This document shows positions 20,176-31,598 of a DNA stretch of 64,000 nt, in pieces. The stretch comes from Shinisaurus crocodilurus (Eukaryota > Chordata > Lepidosauria > Squamata > Shinisauridae). Every line of letters starts with the position of its first letter. The first letter of the stretch is position 1. A program made the position numbers and the translations under genes. The stretch lies in assembly GCA_021292165.1 (NCBI GenBank), contig CM037877.1, positions 127,848,402 to 127,912,401 of the forward strand, written 5' to 3'. The notes below the pieces were generated by a model. That model saw only the letters and a list, made by a program, of their open reading frames with translations. It ran no database searches and had not been told where the DNA came from.

Positions 20176-22008
20176 TGGCTTCCCCCCCTCCCCCCCCCTG
20201 ATGATCATGAGAACCTGGCCAATGTTATGGGAGGGGGTGGTGAAGATGACCCCTTGGGATCCTCCAACTCTGTGAATCTTGGCTAAGATTTCTGTGAACA
20301 GAGCAATCAGTGTGGGTTGCCCTAAGGGCAGACTTCAGACTTGTAGGATCTACTTGTTCTTCTCTTTTTTACTAGAACCCTGAGATCCACCAACCAGAGC
20401 CTGATGCAAAAACATAGAATTAGAATCTGAGAATTTTGAGCCCAGGAGTTCCTTTTGAGTACCGGAACTACAAAAACCCACTCCTGGTTACCCCAAGCTT
20501 TCTCCATTTCAGCAACATAACAGGGGACTGGAGTGATTTTACTGCTACTATTGTTAACCAATTGGGAGTCATAAATCCTTGCCAATCTCCTGAAAATCTC
20601 CCACAGATCTACCTTCTGTCCGCACTCTTGCCCTCAGGCAATGCCTCTTAAGACCTGACAAAAGATGGTTGATAGCCTCTAACATTCAGGTGAAGTGTCT
20701 CGATGGGAACTCAGATTGTCCAAGAAGGCACAGGTCTAGGATGAGCAACTGTGGGAGGTCCAAGGGCCATTTTTGTCCTCCCAGACTTCCCGCTCCCCAT
20801 GGGCCACACTGTTATTATTTTTTAAAGTATTTAAAAACAATAATTTAAAAAAATAATAATTAAAAAATAATTTTTTAAAAACCCCTGGCTTGTGGCCAAA
20901 TTCCAGCGGCAAACCACTCCATAGCACTCAGTAGCATTAAAAGGGTTAAACAGACAAATTTAGCTTGCAAACCAGCTAAATTTCACCCATTTAGCACTCT
21001 GTGGTCACTGTGGAATACCATTTTGTTTGAGATATATATATATATATATATTTGGGGGCAGCAGGGGGGGTGCATGCAGTCCATGGGCAGTGTGTTGCCA
21101 ACCCCAAGCATAGATGATGGGTGGTAATGACTCATTCTCCCTCCCCCCCGAGACACACACACAGTCTAGACAGGGGAAGGGGATGAGTCAGGTCTGTGTG
21201 GAAGCAAGAAGTAAAATGACAAGTGTGTAGTTTTTGGAGTGGGATTAGAAGAGACCTGGATTGCTCTCTACAAAAATCCTTTAGAAATCTAGTGGGTGAA
21301 CAGTGTCTATCTCAGTGGGTTTAAACTGTTAACCTCTACCTATGCTCAACCTGTACACTTGTAAATGAATGTAAATATTACAAAATGTCAGCATGTCTCT
21401 GTGACCTCACAAGAAATCAAACAGTGCAAACCTGAAACCTCACCGTTTGGAGTATTGGGATGCACATAATTATTATTATGTTTTTTAAAAAAAGAATATT
21501 CCTGATTTAAAATCAGTTCTGGCCTTTATGATAGGAAGTACTTTACTCTGAGTGAGAGTGCTCAGCAAACCTCTCTGCAAATACGGATTTCAGAGCTCTT
21601 TGACAGACATTGGAATATCTGTGGATACACCTCTCTACACGTTGCATGTAATTCTGTGGTCCTTTTGCCAGACTTTTCTTTTGTTTCACACATTCAAAGG
21701 GAGAGAAGAGATCAGTACAGGCTCTTTTACCCTTTCTCCTTGTGCTGTTTGTACCACCAAGCTGCTTTTACCCCTGCAAGGGAAAGATTCCCTGTAGCTT
21801 TTCCCCAGCAGGAATAAAAGTAGCTGGTGGTTCAGAAGAAAGATGGCCACACCAGTCCAGTCCAGTCCCCCTTAAAACTGCAGCTGCAACACTTATATTT
21901 TGTAAAATTTAAAAAGTGTGTGAAAAGGAAAAAATAGAAGTTTCTGATTTTGAAATGAGTTATTGAGTTGTGGGTCAAAAAAGGAAACTTGTCCTGGGAG
22001 GAAGCTTC
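20176..22008. other. Unassigned sequence with simple repeats
   Basis: Contains a C-rich run at 20183-20200, an A/T-rich stretch at 20810-20882 and (TA)n at 21031-21052. No supported gene. Confidence 0.5.
21031..21052. repeat. (TA)n microsatellite
   Basis: About ten AT dinucleotides. Confidence 0.9.
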
Positions 22009-22014
22009 ATCTAT

Positions 22015-22073
22015 CCATGCTGGGAGTTGTAGGCCAAAAACATCTGGGGACCCAAGGTTGGAAAACACTGATC
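22015..22073. mobile_element. Half copy of the palindromic hAT-like MITE
   Basis: ATGCTGGGAGTTGTAGGCC, a CCAAAAACATCTGGGG block and GTTGGAAAACACTG match the right half of the element at 29500-29631. The left half is missing. Confidence 0.75.
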
Positions 22074-22075
22074 TA

Positions 22076-23099
22076 GTCAGCCTGGTGCCCTTGCAATGCT
22101 GGCTGAGGATGATGGGAGTTGTACCAGGCTGATCTAGATGGTGGCACTTCTCTCCTTTCACACCTATTTTTCCAGCTCAGTCCCACCTTATAGATATAAT
22201 GAAGCCCCCTCCTTCTCCCTCAAAGCCTATTAACTATTTTATCTACCCGCAGGTCCGAGATAAATAGCCCTCTACAAGACTCGCCTTTCACCAGAGCCTT
22301 CATCCAGCTCATTTCACCAGGAGCTAACTGGGGTCGGATCCTGATGCCCCCCCCCCCCAAAGGCTTGGGGCCTCTCTTTGGCTTGCCGCCATCCCCAATA
22401 GCCAGGGTAGCCGGTAGCCACGCGATCCAGGACAAAGACTAAGACTAAAACAGGCTTTGGGAAATCTCTTCCCCCTCCCCCTTTCTGTAGCTTTCCTGCC
22501 TTCAGCCAATCAGAAAGAACTTCACCTGGCCAGGCAAGGGAAAGGAAACTCGTGAGTCATGGCTTGAACTATTTGAATTACATCTGCATATGAACGCTTT
22601 CAGCCTGGCTCTTCTAGACCTCTGGGCGCCAGGCCCCATCCTATGTTTTATGTACCTTTTGCTTCTTCTCAGCCCCCTTGACTGGCCTCACTTGGTTACA
22701 CATGAGGAGGCGTGTGTGTGTGTGTGTGTGTGTGTGTTTGTTCCTGCATGCATGCACGCAGGAACCCTATAAACTCTTTTCTCTACACGCTAACTATGCA
22801 CACCCCACCCCAGCCGGTTCACACATGAGGTGTGTGTGTGTGCCCCCAAAGGCTTGTTTCTCCACAAAAAGTAATGATACAATAATCAATATTTCCTGAC
22901 ATACTCGTTCATAAACTTTAGTTCTGTTCCAAAGGGCTTCCTATTGGCCATGAGTTTGAATTCTCTAATTTTGCTTGTTGTACTAAAGGCTACTGCACCT
23001 TAACAGTAGCCTCGCATACAGAAATAAAGGCTGGACACTAGGGCTGGGGTGAAGCTCACTGGAAATATTATTTTGGTGAACTTCATTCGGGAGTGTGTG
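22076..23099. other. Unassigned sequence with (TG)n
   Basis: No gene seen. A (GT)n tract occupies 22712-22737 and a shorter one lies near 22831. Confidence 0.5.
22712..22737. repeat. (GT)n microsatellite
   Basis: About 13 GT units. Confidence 0.9.
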
Positions 23100-23422
23100 A
23101 ATTCTGCCTCCCAAACAAGTTAAGAAGGCCTTCTTACTGTAGTTGCCACTCCAGGCTGTGGAATTCCCTGCGGAGGGGAGCTAGGTTCACCCCCTCTGCT
23201 CTCTTTCCGTGGCAGGCAAAGACTGCTTTATTCCAGAAGGCCTTGGGCCTGTAAGTGGGTCTTTTGAGTTCGGTGCTGTTTATAATTCTGTAACTGTTAT
23301 GTTTTTATTGTATTTTATTGTATTGTTTTATTGTTTTAATCCATTTTAATTGTGCCCGTATGCTGCCTTAACTGCCATTTTTGGAAGATAGGCGGGATAC
23401 AAATCAAATAAATAAATAAGGA
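23100..23422 (+). mobile_element. L2-like LINE 3' end
   Basis: The plus strand encodes LWNSLRR, then an F..FRGRQRLL-type C-terminal block of L2/CR1-superfamily ORF2 (with frame slips), followed by an AT-rich 3' UTR and a GGCGGGATACAAATCAAATA-type end with an (AAAT)n tail. It is 5' truncated. Confidence 0.75.
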
Positions 23423-23513
23423 ATGGCAAAATTTGCTCACCATTGACAGTGTCAGCAGATCACCCCTTTCCTCTTTCTTCTTTCCTACTGGTGTGTTAGT
23501 AGAAGCGGAAAAA

Positions 23514-23593
23514 AGTCTGCAGATTACTTAAACAACTTCAGAGTCGCCACTGAAACAGTGAAAGACATTAGTTGTTTAAGTAATCTGCAGACT
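23514..23593. repeat. Perfect 24-bp inverted repeat
   Basis: The left arm 23514-23537 and right arm 23570-23593 are exact reverse complements across 24 bases, separated by 32 bases. The right arm abuts the hammerhead-like motif. This could be the end of a Penelope-like or other element. Confidence 0.9.
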
Positions 23594-23662
23594 CTTTTAC
23601 AACCCCTTGAGGAAGGCCTTGAAAAATACACAGGCCGAAACGCGTCGGGCTCCTTTAATAAA
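23588..23662 (+). ncRNA. Degenerate type I hammerhead-ribozyme-like motif
   Basis: In order: CCCC (stem I 5' side, 23603-23606), TTGAGGA (23607-23613; consensus CUGANGA with the first C changed), GGCC..GGCC (stem II, 23615-23618 and 23633-23636), GAAA (23637-23640), CGCG (minimal stem III), then GTC (23644-23646) as the cleavage triplet and GGG pairing back to CCC. Outer CTTTT/AAAG segments extend stem I. Very short stem III hammerheads are known from Penelope-like elements. The C-to-U change in the core should impair cleavage, so this is probably a fossil. Confidence 0.5.
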
Positions 23663-23816
23663 GATTTTTGCATCCTGAGAACCTAGTTCTCTCCTTTTTT
23701 CCGTTGCATTTGGATGCTTATCTCCTCCTGTTTCTGTCTTTGGTCCCAAAGGCTTGGGTCTTGGCTGCTAACTGCAGGGGAGGTAGCCCGGCTCCACCCC
23801 GAGCTCTGCTCGCCCT

Positions 23817-24110
23817 ACCTTTTCCCTGGTTCGACTTGCATTCTCGCGAGCCGAGCTGGGGAAATGACTTCTGGTTTCTGGTGCTACATTGTTTATGTAG
23901 AAAATGGTGTAAGATATGTTAAAATCAGCTGCCATTTGCGCAATTTGTGCAAATCACGGTCTAATTTGCACAAATCACAGCTGTTTTTAACATATTTTAC
24001 ACTATTTTCTATGTAAACAATGTAGAGCCGGGGACCCGGAAGTCCAGAGAGCACCTCAGCAGGTGCTCACGCTCGGCTCAACTCATGCAGCGGGAGCGCT
24101 CGGCTCACGC
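23817..24110. mobile_element. Long-hairpin MITE, family shared with 43195-43420
   Basis: Two arms of about 75 bases (23880-23955 and 23960-24032) are imperfect reverse complements. They meet at a GCAATTTGTGCAAAT centre. The left flank (TTCGACTTGCATTCTCGCGA) resembles 43218-43240, showing that both are copies of one family. Termini and duplication were not defined. Noncoding. Confidence 0.7.
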
Positions 24111-24329
24111 GCTGCTAGTCGAGTGCCAAGCGGGTCACCCACTCCTAGCAGCACTCTTTCCCCATCCCAGTTTTCTGGGCACCATTTTATTTTTGCATGG
24201 ACTGCCTGGCTGGCCTAGGGATGTGCTAATGCTGGGAAGGCCAGCTCATTTGAGCTCGACGGACTTCCTGCTGACATCCAATCCAATGATAAGAAGCAGG
24301 CTGAGTTGGGGGTGGGTGGGTTCCGCTGA

Positions 24330-24714
24330 CTTCTGTCCCTAAGATGGGCCATGATTTGCTCATTTAAAAAAAAAAATGATATGGGAATTTGTGCAAATGG
24401 CACTACTTGCGCAATTTGTGTAACTTTATGCAAATTGCATAAATTGTGGTATTTTGCATGTTTTGTGCAAATGAGCACCCAATAAGCACGTGGAGCACCC
24501 AATAAGCACCATTTGCATAAAATTGGCTGATTTGTACAAATGGTGCTAGATCCATGTGCTTTTCAGGTGCTAATTTGTGCAAAACATGCAAAATACCGCA
24601 ATTTGCATAAAGTTACGGAAACGGCATAAAGTTACGCAAATTGCACCATTTGTGCAAATTTCCTTAGCATTTTTTTTAAAATGCACAAACCGCAGCCCAT
24701 CTTAGAGACAGAAG
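24330..24714. repeat. 385-bp imperfect palindrome
   Basis: CTTCTGTCCCTAAGATGGGC at the left end matches GCCCATCTTAGAGACAGAAG at the right end as reverse complement, and the similarity continues inward. The interior repeats ATTTGCAT/ATGCAAAT and TTTGTGCAAAT motifs many times. It is probably a MITE related to the hairpin elements at 23817 and 43195. Confidence 0.75.
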
Positions 24715-25247
24715 CCCACAAGAAGCCCACATCATAGCGAGTCAGCCCCAGTGTAGGGCTGGTGAACCAGAATCCAGGGGGCCAACTCATGAAAATCCAT
24801 CAGATGCTCACCCTCCTTTCCTAATGCTAGTCTGGACTCAGCATTGTTCTGGGGCATTGTGGGGGGAGAAACATTTTTGTGTGTGTCACAGGTGGAAGCA
24901 AAGAAGAAGAAAAGAAAAGGGGGAGAGAGCTGCTACTAAATGGCATGCAGTCCCCAGAATGTCATCCCCTCCTGAAAAACTTGGCAATATCCCCCCCCCC
25001 CAGGTTTACCACCCATGAACAGGACTGTGAACAAGGGGGGCATTTGGTCTCAGCTTTACCAATGGAGACAGACAGTCATTGCTGTTTTTCCAGAGGGTTA
25101 GGGTCAGTTCAAATAAGGGACATATGTTCAGGCATGCACATTCATTCTGCTTTCACCTCTCATAAACAGGCTTTGCAGATTTTTATAATATCTCAGAAGC
25201 ATGACAAAACTCCTTGAATAGGTGACACTAGGACAAAATAAATATAT
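24715..25247. other. Unassigned sequence
   Basis: No supported gene; one C-run near 24991. Confidence 0.4.
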
Positions 25248-25255
25248 GAGTACCC

Positions 25256-25652
25256 CAGAGATGAAGAACCTCTGATCCGTGGGCTGATGTGGCCCCCGGG
25301 GGCTCACCATCCAGCTTCAAAGTTCTTTTGCTGTTATCTCCAATCAGAGACTGGGCATAAGAGGGTATTTGAAGACAATTAAGCTTTACTCTAAATAACC
25401 TGCAAAGATTTGAGGTGTGCATTTTGCAGGCATAAGAGGTTGCACAGCGGCTTCCTCCTGAATAGACTTTGCTTACACTTGAGCTGTGTTTCGTATGCTT
25501 GGTGGAGAAATGTCAAAATTGGTAAGAATTGCAACTGGCCCTGCCCACTGTGCTTTCTCTGTCCTTGTCCTGAACTTTCACCCTGCCCACTGCTGGAATG
25601 CAGCCACCGAGACCCTTTCAGGCCTCAGGCTGAAAAAGGGTTGACACCCCTG
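25256..25652. mobile_element. hAT-type MITE with decayed TSD
   Basis: It begins CAGAGATGAAGAACCTC and ends AGGGTTGACACCCCTG, imperfect inverted ends. The flanks GAGTACCC (25248-25255) and GTGTACAC (25653-25660) match at 6 of 8 bases. No transposase. Confidence 0.6.
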
Positions 25653-25660
25653 GTGTACAC

Positions 25661-26850
25661 CATGGGAAGTGAAAGCATATACAAACATACTCTATTAAAA
25701 ATTACTGTTATCTCCAGGCTTAGCACTGAAGCTTTTCCTGGCAGGGGGATACACATTTGGGAAAGCTTCACCGTCTTAACTGATGTACATTGGGCTGCAT
25801 TTAAAGAAAGAGAGACAGAGCCTGGAAAAAGGTGGCAACAATAATGTCAACAGGGGATCATGCAGATAGAGTAACTGTTGAGAGGCTCAGCAGCCGCAAA
25901 GGTGTTGATCCACTTATGCCCAAACAATTCCTGTTGATGGGATACTGTGAGAACATGCAGGTTCATGCAAAGAGTGAAAAGCAAGAGGCAGTGTCTCCCA
26001 GTGCAGAAGGACACTACCTTGCAGCCTGGAGAACATGTGTCTAGCTTCCAGTTCCCCAGAAGAGGCGCCAGTGGCTTCTCACAACTATCGCTCCCAGCGC
26101 TGTCAGCTCTCCCTGCCTGCCCCCTGCCTGCTGTAATGAGCAGGAGTCCAGGTAGTGGACGACAGAGCAGAGAGAAGATGGATGGAAGGATCTTCAGATG
26201 TCTCTTCTTCACCCACTGCCTCATGGCTGTAAATCTGTACACATATCCTGCTTCCACACTAGCCACTTTCTCTGGAATTGCAATGCTCTGTTCACTCACT
26301 TATTATGGACAGGGTATTTGTCAAATTGCTGCTATGGACTGCCAACACCCTTTTCTGTGAGTGGCAGGGAAAACAGGCAAAATTGTGCTCCTTCCTGTGG
26401 GCTTTTTCACTACCACTGAATGGAAATCTTTTTCTCTGGCAGCCTTTCCAAACCAGCATTAAAGCTATCTCTGGGTCTCTGGTATCTGCTTTAGGCAGTG
26501 CGTGTCCCTTCCTGGCCTTTTTATGCAGGTTCCTTATCCAAGAAATATCTTACTGTCATTGGTCAGTGTGGAGAAAGCCTGACACACACATACACTCACA
26601 CACACATATGACTTCCCTGACCCTCCCTGTCTGCATAATCTCTCCCCGAGGGGGCGGGAGAGGCACCGGAGATATAGGGGGGGCAGCCAGAGGGATCTGG
26701 CATACCAACAATGGGGCACCTCGGCTGGAATCCACAAAACAAGTATGGACCATCAAGGAGGCAGGGCAGTCTCAAAGAGCTGTAAAGTACCCCAGGAACC
26801 ACGACACATCATCTTTTCCCAGGCAGGAATAAGCCCACCTGACACGAAGG
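25661..26850. other. Unassigned sequence
   Basis: Several short overlapping frames but no domain I recognise. A short CA-rich stretch lies at 26580-26607. Confidence 0.45.
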
Positions 26851-27330
26851 GGCAGGCAGAAGCCCACCTGGCCAGGCGGGGGCAGGAGAGCGGGAAAACC
26901 GGGGTAGAAAACCCCTCTCCGCACCCCCTGGGGGTTGTTGGGAACACGGGTGCGCAGACATCAACTCCGTCCAGCTGTGGCGGGAGCAAGCTGTTCTCTT
27001 CCCCGGGTCAGGCAGGACTCGGAGCCAGGCTGGAAACTCACCAGCGTCAAGTCTTGAACCTAAGGTAACTTCTTCCCTCAATACGCTAGCCTGGGAACCT
27101 TTCATTCATAAAGTCGGAGGTCACGCTCAGGTCGTGTTGATGCATAGTATTCCTAGAAAGCTATTAGTTCCTAGTAAATAAAGCCTTATTTGGGCAACGA
27201 AAGGCTCAGAGTATTTATTCTCGCAGGGCAAGAGTTCTAGTCAATTTCACTTGCTTGAACGGCTATATCTCAGCCGCGATTAACCCGTTAAGTGCCGAAC
27301 TCAACGTCAAAGACCCAGTTGCTGGTCTTC
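26850..27330 (+). mobile_element. LTR-like segment (uncertain)
   Basis: A GC-rich stretch is followed by AGTAAATAAAGCCTTATTTG (polyadenylation signal with the spacing and context of an LTR R-U5 region) near 27170. No matching copy, TATA box or target duplication was found in the window. Confidence 0.25.
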
Positions 27331-28014
27331 CACAGTCAGACTCTCTTTATTAGTTCGCCAGTTCCAGCAGCTCTGGCACTTTCTTTCCTCTGGGCGTTGT
27401 TCTCTCCCCCTCCCTGCCTTCTTCAACTTGCTTCTCTGCCCCTCTGCCTGCGCTTTTAACTCTTAAAGGCACAGCCCTGTTGATTGCACCCCCGTTGCTC
27501 GTGAGCCTCCCAAACCCAGAGGCTTTTGAGTTTTCAGCCATCTTGCTGAGGGGCTTGGGGGGGGAGGGGAGGGGAGGAGGCTGCCTCCTTCCCAGTCTCC
27601 TCCCTTCCCCAACCCCTTTACCCCCTCTCAGAGGTCAATTTCCTGACCTCGGAGAAGCAGCTGGAGCAGTTCTTTCCACACCAGCTGTGAAGGGAGGGGG
27701 GAGATTGGAGCATGGACCCACAGCTCTGAGGTCAGAGCTCTGTTTCTGGGAATCCAAAGTATCGTATGCCCCCCTAGATGCTGTCTAGGAACGCTCTCTA
27801 AAATTATTTTTTTCCTGCCCCAATATCAACTAATCAGGAGGGTAGTTTCTGCTTGTTCATTTCTGCAAACTCACTTTCTATTTCCTGCAGTTAAAACTTT
27901 TTCCTGCTTTTCCTCTGACCTTCTGTTGAACCTCATAATCTCCTGGCTTCCAGACTAAAACTTACTGAATTCTACATTCTGACCAAACATTTGACCTTTT
28001 AAAAAAATATTTTG
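27331..28014. other. Unassigned sequence
   Basis: Pyrimidine-rich stretches at 27385-27430 and 27580-27630. No gene seen. Confidence 0.4.
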
Positions 28015-28115
28015 TCTGTCAAAGCATTGGCTGTCCAGCTGCACCTTGAATGCCTCCAGTGTGGGAGAGCCCACAACCTCCCTAGGTAGTTGGTTCCATT
28101 GGAGTATTGCTCTCT
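28015..28115 (-). mobile_element. CR1 3' fragment
   Basis: The minus strand reads QWNQLPREVVGSPTLEAFKV followed by QLDSQCFD, the last codons of CR1 ORF2. Only about 100 bases remain, with an (AC)n/(TC)n tract beside it. Confidence 0.85.
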
Positions 28116-28271
28116 CGTGCTCTCTCTCTCTCTCACACACACACACAGATTTAACCCCACAATATCCTAAAACCAACCAAATACAAAAAAGGAGCACTAT
28201 TCTGTTCTTTCACAGTTGCATTCCAGTCTTTATTGTGGTGTCCTCCCATATTTATTCAGACCTGATTTGTG

Positions 28272-28300
28272 GCAACAGCAACAGCAGCAGCAGCAGCGAC
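28272..28300. repeat. (CAG)n/(CAA)n microsatellite
   Basis: A short CAR trinucleotide run giving poly-Gln or poly-Ser in overlapping frames. Confidence 0.8.
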
Positions 28301-28440
28301 AAGAACAAGTAATAAAACACAATTGCATAATCAGTCTATCCACTGTGGTTAAAGTACTATGGGGAGTTTTCTTAGCTCTTGTGCCTTTAATGAAAAGATT
28401 CCTGTTTGCAGGCTGCACCTTATTGCTTCTTGTTGATCTG

Positions 28441-28965
28441 ATAGAATCATAGAATAGCAGAGTTGGAAGGGGCCTATAAGGCCATCGAGTCCAACCCCCT
28501 GCGCAACGCAGGAATCCAAGTCAAAGCATTGGCTATCCAGCTGCACCTTGAATGCCTCCAGTGTGGGAGAGCATTTTTTTTTCAGATGTCCAGGCGGAAT
28601 CTGGCTTCCTGTAACTTGAGCCTTTTATTCCGTGTCCTGCAATCTGGGATGATCGAGAAGAGATCCTGGCCCTCCTCTGTGTGACAACCTTTCAAGTACT
28701 CGAAGAGTCATATCTCCCTTCAGTCTTCTCTTCTGAAGGCTAAACATGCCCAGTTCTTTCAGTCTCTCCTCATAGGGCTTTGTTTCCAGTCCCCTGATCA
28801 TCTCTGTTGCCCTGCTCTGAACCCTTTCCAGTTTGTTTACATCCTTCTTAAAGTGTGGTGCCCAGAACTGGACGCAGTACTCAAGATGAGGCCTAACCAG
28901 TCTTGAGTAGAGGGGAACTAGTACTTCCCGCGATTTGGAAGCTATACTTCTATTAATGCAGACTG
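28441..28965 (-). mobile_element. CR1 3' end, 5'-truncated
   Basis: The terminal ATAGAATCATAGAATAG (reverse complement of the CR1 3' octamer repeats) starts the copy. ORF2 C-terminal sequence follows on the minus strand up to the IPLYSALVRPH-type block near 28920. A poly-T insertion sits at 28574. Confidence 0.9.
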
Positions 28966-28995
28966 GGGGATTTGTGCTGAATAGCTTCTCTTAAT

Positions 28996-29491
28996 TGCCC
29001 AATTGTCATTTTGTGTTACACATTTGGGGAACAGGCATTCATTACTGATTTCCTCTCATTTGTTTTATTATCATTTTGATATAGGAAAATAGTGCTATTT
29101 CACTAATTTAAATGAACATATAGTTAGTATAAGGAAACCAGTACAGCCCTCTCTGCCCTGGGAACAGAAACAGACATTCGGGCAGTTAAGGCTGCAATCC
29201 TCTGCACACTTACTTTGAAGTAAATCTCACTGAATTAAGTTGAACTTCCTTCTGAGTAAACCTATATAGGATTTCACTGTAAAAGAGGCAATTCGGGGGG
29301 CATTTGAAAGGCTGTTCATCACTAATCACCCAGCCACTCTGACAGGAAGCAATAAAACATGCAGGCTCTGCAAACAGAAAGTTTTTCATTCACACTGGAT
29401 AGGACCTTTGCCAAATGGGAGTAAACATTATAGAAGGCTCCTGGGCATAGGAAAGGGCATGGATGGATAGTACAGCACTACATTAAGCACT
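28996..29491. other. Intergenic, with a TGCAATCCT-type MITE at 29189-29282
   Basis: GGCTGCAATCCTCTGCACAC to GAGTAAACCTATATAGGATT at 29189-29282 is a diverged copy of the palindromic element best preserved at 49771-49862. The rest is unassigned. Confidence 0.5.
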
Positions 29492-29499
29492 GTGTAGAT

Positions 29500-29631
29500 C
29501 AGTGTTGTCCAACCTTGGGTCCTCAGATGTTTTTGGCCTACAACTCCCAGCATGCCCCAGCCAGCTTTGGCTGGGGCATGCTGGGAGTTGTAGGCCAAAA
29601 ACATCTGGAGATCCAAGGTTGGACAACACTG
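29500..29631. mobile_element. Palindromic hAT-type MITE with perfect 8-bp TSD
   Basis: It starts CAGTGTTGTCCAACC and ends GGTTGGACAACACTG, with 132 bases forming a near-complete hairpin. GTGTAGAT flanks both sides exactly (29492-29499, 29632-29639), the 8-bp duplication of hAT transposition. Each arm contains CTACAACTCCCAGCATGC (29538-29555 and reverse at 29576-29593), close to the ZNF143/THAP11 recognition sequence. Other copies lie at 22015, 52880 and 57083, with a cousin at 61382. Confidence 0.92.
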
Positions 29632-29639
29632 GTGTAGAT

Positions 29640-30460
29640 GTAGAACTTCTGTTTTAATTCCACTTCCATCTAATTATGGAAAAGCAATGCTTCAGCAGTG
29701 TAGAGATAGTATGGAAGCAACCTGGATTGTAGTCTTACAACCCAATCCTTGTAGGGGATTGCTAGAGTTTAGCAATTTCCCTTTCTGGGAAAGGGGGAGA
29801 AGTCCGATGGATTCCAAGTGCTTTGTCTACTCATGGCTGCAACATGCATTCTTTCAAATTCAAGGTATTGTGTCCAAAACCATCCAAAGGCAGTGAGTCT
29901 CTCCTACCTACTCGCAATTGCCCTCCTAGGGGGATTGATTCTGTTCTCGCTTAAGTGAGCAAGGTATAGGCACTGTTAGCTGAAAGTCTTCCACTTGTTC
30001 AGAAAGAAACAGAGATGCTAGATGGAGTAAGAAGAGTAAATAATTCAAGTTGCTAACTGCACTGGAGAAGGCAGAGATAACAGTGAGAGCTCAGGCAGAA
30101 AACCATAGCTTCACTGCCTGCAGCATTCTAACCTCAGGGGTCCAACCCTGCTTTTCCAAAGAGTTTATCATTTGTTCATTCCTTGTGACAATTGCCAGGT
30201 CCAGAAGCTTGTAGGCGATCAGTTTTGATGGTTTGTACAGAGCCAGTTCTTACTATTAAGTAAGGGGAGTCAGGTGCCAATAACGGTGACAGAGTGGGAA
30301 ATCGACTGATCTGGCCCTTGGAAACATTCAGTGACTGGGGGAAGTTCTTCAGTGAAAGCCTCACTGAACAGGAGATGCACAAGAACAACTTTTTGGCTTC
30401 ACAAGGTCTAGTCCAGCAAAGAAAATGAAAAATATGTGTGAATTTTAAAAGAATTGCCAC
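29640..30460. other. Unassigned sequence
   Basis: No gene or clear repeat recognised. Confidence 0.45.
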
Positions 30461-30481
30461 AGAGAGAGAGAGAGAGAGAGA
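30461..30481. repeat. (AG)n tract left of CR1
   Basis: About ten AG units directly at the 5' truncation point of the CR1 copy. Confidence 0.9.
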
Positions 30482-31522
30482 CAGACTCATCATGATATCC
30501 TGATTAGCAAGCTAGCTAAAAGTGGGCTAGATGGAACAACTATCAGGTGGATCCACAATTGGCTACAGAATCAGACTCAAAGAGTGCTTATCAATGGTTC
30601 CTTCTCAAACTGGGGAGAGGTAACGAGCGGGGTACCACAGGGCTCGGTCCTGGGCCCACTGCTCTTCAACATTTTTATTAATGACTTTGATGAGGAGGTG
30701 CAGGGAATCCTTATCAGATTTGCAGATGACACAAAATTGGGTGGAACAGCTAATACTCTGGAAGACAGAAACAAAATTCAAAGAGATCTCGATAGGCTTG
30801 TGTGCTGGGCCAAAAACAACAGAATGAAATTTAATAGGGATAAATGACAAGTGCTGCACCTAGGGAAAGGAAACCAAATGCAGAGTTACAGAATGGGGGA
30901 CACTTGGCTCAACAATACTACAAGTGAGAAGGATCTTGGAATTGTTGTAGATCACAAACTGAATATGAGCCAGCAATGCAATGTGGCTGCAAAGAAGGCA
31001 AATGTTATTTTGGGCTGCATTAATAGAAGTATAGATTCCAAATCGCGTGAAGTGATAATTCCCCTTTACTCGGCACTGGTTAGGCCTCATCTTGAGTACT
31101 GCGTCCAGTTCTGGGCACCACACTTGCAGAAGGATGTCGACAAACTGGAGAAGGTTCAGAGGAGGGCAACAAGGATGATAAAGGGACTGGAAACAAGGTC
31201 CTATGAGGAGAGACTGAAAGAACTGGGCATGTTTAGCCTTCAGAAGAGGAGACTGAGGGGAAATATGATAGCACTCTTCCAGTACTTAAAGGGTTGTCAC
31301 ACAGAGGAGGGCCAGGATCTCTTCTCGATCATCCCAGTTTGCAGGACACAGAATAATGGGCTCAAGTTACAGGAACCCAGATTCCACCTAAAGATCAGGA
31401 AAAATTTCCTGACTGTCAGAGCAGTAAGACAATGGAATCAACTACCTAGGGAGGTGGTGGGCTCTCCCACTCTGGAGGCATTCAAGGTGCAGCTGGACAG
31501 CCATCTGTCAGGGATGCTTTGA
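30482..31522 (+). pseudogene. CR1 ORF2, RT palm to C-terminus, one stop
   Basis: One continuous frame holds the CR1 RT from just after motif A: DILISKLAKSGLDG, GVPQGSVLGPLLFNIFINDF (motif B), FADDTK (catalytic box, 30719-30736), thumb with NRSIDSKSREVIIPLYSALV and the C-terminal PREVVGSPTLEAFKVQLDSH. The only lesion in 346 codons is a TGA at 30845-30847, so this is a relatively young 5'-truncated insertion. The endonuclease, ORF1 and the motif A core lie outside the copy. Confidence 0.95.
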
Positions 31523-31598
31523 CCTGGATTCCTGCACTGAGCAGGGGGTTGGACTCGATGACCTTGTAGGCCCCTTCCAACTCTACTTTTCTATGATT

